Positions 15,477-19,775 of a DNA stretch of 19,775 nt are shown piece after piece. The DNA comes from an uncultured Acetatifactor sp. (lineage in GTDB: Bacteria; Bacillota; Clostridia; Lachnospirales; Lachnospiraceae): positions 1 through 19,775 of the forward strand of contig CAJTXE010000031.1 of NCBI GenBank assembly GCA_910580225.1. The letters run 5' to 3'. Each line of letters opens with the position of its first letter. The stretch's first letter is position 1. The notes below the pieces were generated by a model that saw only the letters and a list, made by a program, of their open reading frames with translations, ran no database searches and was not told the DNA's origin. A program made the position numbers and the translations under genes.

Positions 15477-16894
15477 AAAAAACCCTTTACCTCAAATTCC
15501 TGCTGGCTTATTGTATCTTCGGTGTGTTCAGCTTCATCATTGTCACTACCTTTGTACCCAGTATGACCACAGAACATCTGGTACGGGAAAAAGCCGAACA
15601 TCTCTATGTGGAAGCCTCCCGCATCTCAGACACCTATGCCACCGGGCTGTATGCCAGTGAGACCGATCTGGAAACCGTAAAAGACCAGCTGGACTCTCTG
15701 GCCATCTACCTGGACTCCACCATCCGCATCATCAACCCTTCCGGGCGCCTGGTGCTGGATACGGACCGCCCCCTGAATGTAGAGGAAGAAATCACCATAG
15801 AAAATTTCGACCCAACAGCCACCAGCGGTTCCTACTATATGGTCAACGACTTCTTCGGTAATTTTGAAACGGATATGATCAGTGTCTTTTCGCCTATTAC
15901 TTACCGTTATATGGTGAAAGGTTATGTGGTTATCCACTGCAGTATGGAGAAAATCCAGGAATCCTGCAACAATATGCTGAATATCTCTTATATTACACTG
16001 GTGATCCTCTTGTTGCTGTCCCTGATTATTCTGATCTTTTTTACTGAAATGGTATATATTCCTCTCCGGAAAATCACTTATGCCACAGAACAGTATGCTG
16101 CCGGCAACATGCACTATGAATTTCAGGTGGAAAGTGATGATGAGATCGGCTATCTGGCAGCCTGTCTGAACTACATGGCAAGCCAGATCGCCGGAGCGGA
16201 GGACGACCAGAAGAAATTTGTGGCAAATGTCTCCCATGACTTCCGGTCCCCCCTGACCTCCATTCGAGGCTATCTGGATGCTATGATCGACGGCACCATT
16301 CCGTCAGAAATGCATGACAAATACCTCAATATCGTATTGAGCGAGACGGAGCGGCTCACCAAACTCACCAACAGCCTGCTCTCTCTGAACAATCTGAATA
16401 CCAGGGGAATGCTTCTTGACCGCACCGATTTCGATATCAACAGCATCCTCCGGGCCACAGCCATGTCCTTCGAAGGTACCTGCCGAAAGAAAACCATTGT
16501 CATCGAAATGGTTCTCACCGGAGACGAACTGTATGTTTATGCCGATATGGACAAAATTCAGCAGGTTCTCTACAACCTGTTGGACAATGCCATCAAATTC
16601 AGCCATCAAGATTCCGTCATCCGGGTGGAAACCTATGTGAAGAACAATAAACTGTTTGTATCTGTCAAGGATACCGGAATCGGAATTCCCAAAGATGACC
16701 TGAAGATGATCTGGAATCGATTTTATAAATCGGACCTGTCCCGGGGTAAAGATAAGAAAGGCACGGGGCTTGGACTGGCAATTGTAAAAGAAATTATCAA
16801 TTGCCATGGAGAAAACATCAATGTAATCAGTACGGAAGGAGTGGGCAGCGAGTTTATCTTCTCCCTGCCGCTGGCCGAAGACGAGGAGGACTGA
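15473..16894 (+). CDS. Membrane sensor histidine kinase, partner of the upstream regulator
   Basis: 473 residues. Membrane helices at ~8-28 and ~171-192 bracket an extracellular sensor of about 140 residues. A HAMP domain follows (~193-243), then the dimerisation/phosphoacceptor helix with H255 (NVSHDFRSPLTSIRGYLDAM), the N box NLLDNAIKFS, the G1 box VKDTGIGIP, the F box and the G2 box GKDKKGTGLGLAIVKEII. It should autophosphorylate and pass phosphate to D55 of the response regulator. The signal is unknown. The stop lies inside a hairpin shared with the convergent ECF gene, which starts 1 nt further on. Confidence 0.96.
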   Translation: MKKTLYLKFLLAYCIFGVFSFIIVTTFVPSMTTEHLVREKAEHLYVEASRISDTYATGLYASETDLETVKDQLDSLAIYLDSTIRIINPSGRLVLDTDRPLNVEEEITIENFDPTATSGSYYMVNDFFGNFETDMISVFSPITYRYMVKGYVVIHCSMEKIQESCNNMLNISYITLVILLLLSLIILIFFTEMVYIPLRKITYATEQYAAGNMHYEFQVESDDEIGYLAACLNYMASQIAGAEDDQKKFVANVSHDFRSPLTSIRGYLDAMIDGTIPSEMHDKYLNIVLSETERLTKLTNSLLSLNNLNTRGMLLDRTDFDINSILRATAMSFEGTCRKKTIVIEMVLTGDELYVYADMDKIQQVLYNLLDNAIKFSHQDSVIRVETYVKNNKLFVSVKDTGIGIPKDDLKMIWNRFYKSDLSRGKDKKGTGLGLAIVKEIINCHGENINVISTEGVGSEFIFSLPLAEDEED

Positions 16895-16909
16895 ATCAAC
16901 AGTCCTCCT
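16884..16909. terminator. Shared hairpin between convergent genes
   Basis: AGGAGGACTG and CAGTCCTCCT form a perfect 10-bp stem around a 6-nt loop AATCAA. It contains the stop codons of both the kinase gene and the ECF S gene. T-rich but not continuous sequence follows on both sides, so it may stop transcription in both directions. Confidence 0.65.
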
Positions 16910-17459
16910 GCTTCTTACCGTTTGCACAGCCAGCCGCCCTTTTCATAGCCATCCGCACAGGCCTGTACAGAACCAGCATCAGAACAAAATTCCCCACCCC
17001 ATGGGCAATATCCCAGGGAATGCCTGCCACCCACCAGGCAAAACCGGCCGTCAGACCACCTGTAAGCCCGCCGTCTATCGCGCCCATCACCACATAGGGA
17101 ACGGCACACAGAAACCCGAACAGCAAACCGAATACCGCAGAAAGAATACTCCAGAACCACACAGACTCCTGCGCCCGAAACAGCCATACTGTCAGAACCA
17201 GCAAAGGCCAGGCGTACAGATACATGACCCACCAGAGGCCGAAACCATAGACCGCCCCCTCAATTAAGATAAAAGCAGGTACCACCAGCAGAATCCTCCA
17301 TCCAAAAAAGAGAGTGAACAGAATGATCCAGAAGCTGGTCAGTTCAATATTGGGCAAAAAGCCCAACGCCGCCTTGCTCACCTCTATCACTGCCACCATC
17401 ACGCCCACCATGGCTATATCCTGTACGGTAATTTTCCGCTTTCTTTGTTCCGTCCTCAT
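16896..17459 (-). CDS. ECF transporter S component, probably for a corrinoid
   Basis: 187 residues, very hydrophobic with about five or six membrane helices, and basic ends, the size and look of ECF S components (ITVQDIAMVGVMVAVIEVSKAALG at the start; GFAWWVAGIPWDIAHGVGNF near the end). S components bind a vitamin and work with a shared EcfA/A'/T module, not encoded here. The substrate is inferred from position: it lies downstream of a cobalamin riboswitch and a DUF4430 protein. The ATG at 17459 has only a weak GAAAG upstream, so expression may depend on coupling. Precursors or related cobamides are alternatives to cobalamin. Confidence 0.8.
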   Translation of the reverse strand: MRTEQRKRKITVQDIAMVGVMVAVIEVSKAALGFLPNIELTSFWIILFTLFFGWRILLVVPAFILIEGAVYGFGLWWVMYLYAWPLLVLTVWLFRAQESVWFWSILSAVFGLLFGFLCAVPYVVMGAIDGGLTGGLTAGFAWWVAGIPWDIAHGVGNFVLMLVLYRPVRMAMKRAAGCANGKKQEDC

Positions 17460-17465
17460 ATCGAA

Positions 17466-17555
17466 TCACGCTTTCTTTGTCTCTGTCCACTGCATCCGCC
17501 GCACCAGATGCCCACAGCGCATACAATATCGTATTTTGGTGAAAAACCGCCCCAT
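17466..17555 (-). CDS. Possible tiny zinc-knuckle ORF between DUF4430 and ECF genes
   Basis: A 29-codon minus-strand frame starting 5 nt after the DUF4430 stop; its product contains IRYCMRCGHLV, a C-x2-C pair as in half a zinc ribbon. It fills most of the 100-nt gap. No good ribosome binding site was seen. A competing 34-codon frame starting at 17560 overlaps it, so coding status is uncertain. Confidence 0.25.
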   Translation of the reverse strand: MGRFFTKIRYCMRCGHLVRRMQWTETKKA

Positions 17556-17559
17556 TCCA

Positions 17560-17979
17560 TCAATCTATAGTATAGACGATGGAAAAAGCATCTCCGTCCG
17601 CCACCGGCTGAGTATCGATTCCGTAATTGCAGTACTCTCCGTTCACATAAAAGGACCAGTATGCCCCATCTGTAGGATAATCAGCGGTCAAATCGTTCAC
17701 TGTATCTACCATCATTCCGTAATCACTCTCTGCTCCGGAAAAAGTCAGCCCCTCTGCTTCCTCCATAGCCTGCCGCAGGTACTCCGCATCTGTCTTCAGC
17801 TCATAGGCTTTACTCTCCCCCTCCTTGTCCACCACTTCAATTGTAATGGATTTGCTGCCTTCCACAGGCTTCTCCCGGAATTTGATGAAAATGACCGCCA
17901 AAACAGAGATCAGAACCACCAATGCCGCCAGTCCTGCAATAAGGGTTTTCTTACTTTTGTCTGCACTTTTGTTTTCCAT
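17560..17979 (-). CDS. Membrane-anchored DUF4430 (transcobalamin beta-domain-like) protein
   Basis: 139 residues from the ATG at 17979, with GGAGG 5 nt before it; the frame runs further up to 18063 but without a comparable site. Residues 1-11 are basic, 12-33 one membrane helix without a lipobox cysteine, and ~44-139 a DUF4430 domain (ITIEVVDKEG, AYWSFYVNGEYCNYG, QPVADGDAFSIVYT). This domain corresponds to the C-terminal beta domain of intrinsic factor and transcobalamin, which contacts B12. The alpha-barrel half of those eukaryotic proteins is not in this protein. Together with the B12 riboswitch upstream and the ECF S gene downstream, a role in capturing corrinoid at the cell surface and passing it to the transporter is likely. 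Confidence 0.83.
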   Translation of the reverse strand: MENKSADKSKKTLIAGLAALVVLISVLAVIFIKFREKPVEGSKSITIEVVDKEGESKAYELKTDAEYLRQAMEEAEGLTFSGAESDYGMMVDTVNDLTADYPTDGAYWSFYVNGEYCNYGIDTQPVADGDAFSIVYTID

Positions 17980-18117
17980 ATTCTCCTCCATTCTGTGATG
18001 TATACCACCACTGATCATACCGTCACTCTGTACTGCCGGTGGGAAATTCCGGTCTGATCCCAAACCTCCCCATCGCCCCGCACAACGGCTCTTATCTGCA
18101 GTGAATAAAAACAGGAA

Positions 18118-18147
18118 TTAAAAAACTCCCACGATACCGCAGGAGTT
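18118..18147 (-). terminator. Terminator between riboswitch and DUF4430 gene (expression platform)
   Basis: On the minus strand AACTCCTGCG and CGTGGGAGTT pair over 10 bp (two U-G wobbles) around loop GTAT, followed by a T run. It lies about 200 nt after the aptamer and 139 nt before the DUF4430 start, so it is the likely B12-controlled terminator. A GGAGTC in the hairpin at 18241-18255 could pair with its 5' arm as an antiterminator. Confidence 0.75.
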
Positions 18148-18344
18148 GGCGTACTTAAACAACAGGACACATTCCCGCTCTCTGCAGTAAAACGCAGAAA
18201 GCTTCACCAAAATGCTTCCCGTTCTTTCTATATGCAGTCAGACTCCTATAGAGTCCGCCTGTGCATACCGTACCCGCCAATTCCTCGTGGCTTCAAGTAA
18301 CAGTTGAGACAAAATTTCGTCCCGATAAAGTTACACAGTACCCA

Positions 18345-18669
18345 CAACAGGCAGGTCTTCTGACTTGAGTATCTACACTCTGCTTCGTCTTCCCGGGAAA
18401 ACTCCCAGTGACACACACCTCACTTTAACGGCTCTGTACACCCCGGATTCTCACAGTTCGGTTCCATACACCCCCTCACGGTACGATTCCATATGACCCG
18501 GACCCTCACATCCGATTCCATACACTCTACCCCCCGCGATCCGGTTCCGTTTCCATATTACGGCGGAAGCAAAACTCCTCTCTTACAGCGACGAGATCGT
18601 GCAGGTCTTGCACCTGCTTCCCTTTTCACCGGGCCAAACGCCTGAAAACTGCGCTCCCCGGCACCTGTC
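18345..18669 (-). ncRNA. Cobalamin riboswitch with enlarged peripheral region
   Basis: The minus strand shows the conserved series: ACAGGTGCCGGGGAGCGCAG at the 5' side, GTGAAAAGGGAAGCAGGTGC, ACCTGCACG, then GTCGCTGTAA, and at the 3' side GTCACTGGGAG, GGGAAGACGAAGCAGAG and AGTCAGAAGACCTGCCTGTT. These are the B12-box and core elements of the cobalamin aptamer. Between GTCGCTGTAA (near 18581) and GTCACTGG (near 18412) lie about 170 nt instead of a few tens, filled by ~29-nt repeats. B12 or a related cobamide should bind and reduce expression of the DUF4430/ECF genes downstream. Confidence 0.94.
18431..18566. repeat. Imperfect ~29-nt tandem repeats within the riboswitch
   Basis: On the plus strand copies start at 18431, 18461, 18486, 18515 and a partial one at 18544 (lengths 30, 25, 29, 29). 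The shared pattern is RTTCCATAC, then a C-rich stretch with CTCAC, ending in a CG. All lie in the inserted part of the aptamer. Confidence 0.75.
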
Positions 18670-18693
18670 ATGTCTTTATTCACTTAAATCCGT

Positions 18694-18722
18694 ATTGTAG
18701 CATAGTCTCCTGGAAATGGCAA
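18694..18722 (-). promoter_or_regulatory. Promoter of the riboswitch/DUF4430/ECF transcript
   Basis: Minus-strand TTGCCA (18722-18717), 17-nt spacer, TACAAT (18699-18694), each five of six to consensus. Predicted start near 18687, about 18 nt before the aptamer begins. Confidence 0.8.
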
Positions 18723-18800
18723 GTGGGTTCCCGGGATTCTTTTCTCATTGTTATTTTCCAACTCAAGCATCTCTTTATTCCATATTTCGCCCCAATCCGC

Positions 18801-18806
18801 TATAAT
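18801..18806 (+). promoter_or_regulatory. Candidate promoter of the XRE-gene leader
   Basis: A perfect -10 TATAAT; the -35 region (TTCCAT at 18778-18783) is weak, so an activator or a different sigma factor may be needed. Transcription from about 18813 would make a ~330-nt leader before the XRE gene. Confidence 0.45.
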
Positions 18807-18826
18807 AAAATCGTACCCGGGACTGC

Positions 18827-18909
18827 TGCCGCACAGACATACCTGCAGAAAGCTGCGGCACCCAAAACCTTCTCTGTCATACCCGACGTCAGTCTGACAG
18901 AGGTGCCGC
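18827..18909 (+). promoter_or_regulatory. Leader segment with competing hairpins
   Basis: TGCCGCA (18827-18833) can pair with TGCGGCA (18854-18860). The overlapping GCGGCACC (18855-18862) can instead pair with GGTGCCGC (18902-18909), enclosing a further stem TCTGTCA/TGACAGA (18873-18879/18895-18901). The two folds exclude each other, as in attenuators or riboswitches. No T run follows and no known aptamer is recognised. Confidence 0.4.
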
Positions 18910-19000
18910 CAGGATACAGCAAACACGCTCCAAAGTGTCCCTGGCCAATAAGAAACAGTCAACATTTTAATTGCGGCCGTTAATCATGAAACAACTGCCC

Positions 19001-19131
19001 CAAAATGCATCTGTTCATCAGAAAATGACAGCCGTTCAAAATGTGCTGCTGAATAAGAAGCTGTAAACTTCAAAAAGTAACTGTAAAACAAGACACAGCA
19101 GGCACTCAAAATGTAACTGCTGAACAGAAAA
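19001..19131 (+). repeat. Degenerate 34-36-nt repeats in front of the XRE gene
   Basis: CAAAATG or CAAAAAG motifs start at 19001, 19037, 19071 and 19107. The last and second copies are closest (CAAAATGTAACTGCTGAACA and CAAAATGTGCTGCTGAATAA). A 26-codon ORF (18986-19066) crosses the first two copies. The rest of the gap since 18910 holds nothing else that I recognise. Confidence 0.6.
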
Positions 19132-19143
19132 AGAGGTAAAATT

Positions 19144-19775
19144 ATGTTCGATACCATGCTTGTAGCAAGAAAAATTCGGGAGGCAAGAATCTCCCAAAAT
19201 ATGACACAAATGAATCTGGCAGATACCATGGAAGTCAGTTATCAGGCTGTCTCCAACTGGGAGCGGGGCAATTCCATGCCCGATATCGCCAAGCTGGAAC
19301 AGCTCGGTCGCGTTCTGCACATCAGCCTGGAAGAACTTCTGGGCACAGACACATCCAAAACCCTGGAACGGATCATTAATAAAGAGGAAGATACAAATGA
19401 ATCTGTCCAGGAAGTCCTTACCTACCAGGAAATCGAAGAAGTCGCCCCTATCCTCCCTCCTGCCGATGTAGAGAAGCTGGTGGAAGATACCCTTGAGCAG
19501 CAGGAAGAGGAAAACCTGAATCTGTCCGCTATCACCGGACTGGCTCCCTTTCTGGACCATCAGTTTCTGGACAGCCTGGTGCAGAAAGTGCCTGCAGGCA
19601 GCCTCCAGGAAATCACCGGGCTGGCTCCTTTTTTAAGCAACGAAACCCTGAACAAACTGGTTCTCAATGCAGATGGTGACACGGATATGTCCGGCATCAC
19701 ATCCCTGGCCCCTTTCCTTAGTCATGACACCCTGGACCAGCTGATTGAGAAGATTCAGCCACAGGGCAATCTCCG
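19144..19775 (+). CDS. XRE-family regulator with C-terminal repeats (3' end cut by window)
   Basis: 210 residues visible, running off the right edge. Residues ~6-67 are a Cro/C1-type helix-turn-helix (VARKIREARISQNMTQMNLA, VSYQAVSNWERGNSMPDIAK, LHISLEELLG). After a charged linker, a repeat appears at I97 (degenerate, IEEVAPILPPADVEKLV), I130 (ITGLAPFLDHQFLDSLV), I157 (ITGLAPFLSNETLNKLV) and I185 (ITSLAPFLSHDTLDQLI), period 27-33 residues, and continues past the window. AAGAGGT lies 8 nt before the ATG. The DNA-binding role is clear; the repeats look like short helical pairs for protein contacts, but I know no characterised function. Confidence 0.85.
   Translation, partial: MFDTMLVARKIREARISQNMTQMNLADTMEVSYQAVSNWERGNSMPDIAKLEQLGRVLHISLEELLGTDTSKTLERIINKEEDTNESVQEVLTYQEIEEVAPILPPADVEKLVEDTLEQQEEENLNLSAITGLAPFLDHQFLDSLVQKVPAGSLQEITGLAPFLSNETLNKLVLNADGDTDMSGITSLAPFLSHDTLDQLIEKIQPQGNL

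Noticed and set aside
17314..18057. 247-codon plus-strand ORF opposite the DUF4430 and ECF genes
   Set aside because: It spans two convincing minus-strand genes and their gap, and its product has no recognisable domain.
18431..18566. CRISPR array
   Set aside because: The copies are imperfect, vary from 25 to 30 nt, have no spacers, and lie within the conserved halves of a cobalamin aptamer.
18684..18965. 93-codon minus-strand ORF upstream of the riboswitch
   Set aside because: It overlaps the riboswitch promoter and the structured leader and has no supporting start signal or similarity.
19001..19131. CRISPR array or coding repeat of a full gene
   Set aside because: Only short motifs are shared between copies, there are no spacers, and stops interrupt all frames across the array.
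19036..19560. 174-codon minus-strand ORF opposite the XRE gene
   Set aside because: Antisense shadow of a frame with a clear helix-turn-helix and internal protein repeats.

Overview
The window looks like chromosomal DNA of a gut Lachnospiraceae-type bacterium (Clostridia, Bacillota). This is inferred from the set of families present: a 4Fe-4S RNA methyltransferase with TRAM domain, a flavodiiron protein, a YhaM-type exonuclease, MutS2, a DUF4430 protein beside an ECF transporter S component, and AGGAGG-type ribosome binding sites. The left ~1.6 kb looks like the end of an integrated mobile element.

Layout. (1) 1-1607, minus strand: symE-like, parA (frameshifted) and parB (cut by the window edge), a partition module typical of Tn1549-like integrative elements, lying just downstream of the 3' end of an rlmD-type gene. 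(2) 1724-7393, minus strand: a housekeeping cluster running from a promoter at 7365-7393 through a membrane-anchored HtrA-like protein that has lost its catalytic triad, a YhaM-like OB/HD exonuclease, a flavodiiron protein with its own promoter, and an RlmD/RumA-type rRNA methyltransferase carrying a ~95-residue low-complexity insertion, ending in a good terminator. (3) 7568-11082: a small amino-sugar locus, with a GH109-like Gfo/Idh protein and a NahK-like N-acetylhexosamine 1-kinase on the minus strand, diverging from an AraC-family regulator. Repeats with 21-bp spacing sit between them. (4) 11152-12239: an unrecognised protein with a PD-(D/E)XK-like N-terminal half, under a promoter whose -35 box lies inside an inverted repeat. 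(5) 12351-16894: mutS2, an OmpR-type response regulator and a sensor histidine kinase, tightly packed. (6) 16896-18722, minus strand: an ECF S component and a membrane-anchored DUF4430 (transcobalamin beta-domain-like) protein downstream of a cobalamin riboswitch, with a promoter upstream and a terminator downstream of the aptamer. The aptamer contains a ~170-nt insertion made of imperfect ~29-nt repeats. (7) 18801-19775: a long structured, repeat-containing leader and the start of an XRE-type regulator with C-terminal repeats, cut by the right edge.

How genes may work together. The AraC/GH109-like/NahK group suggests regulated use of N-acetylgalactosamine-containing (mucin-type) glycans: cleavage or rearrangement at GalNAc, then 1-phosphorylation. 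The riboswitch/DUF4430/ECF group suggests B12-repressed corrinoid capture and import. The most unusual signals are the repeat array inside the riboswitch, the nuclease-like two-domain protein with its operator-like palindrome, the repeat-rich leader of the XRE gene, the degenerate HtrA and the A7 frameshift in parA. All functional statements come from reading the sequence and recalling families; no search was run.
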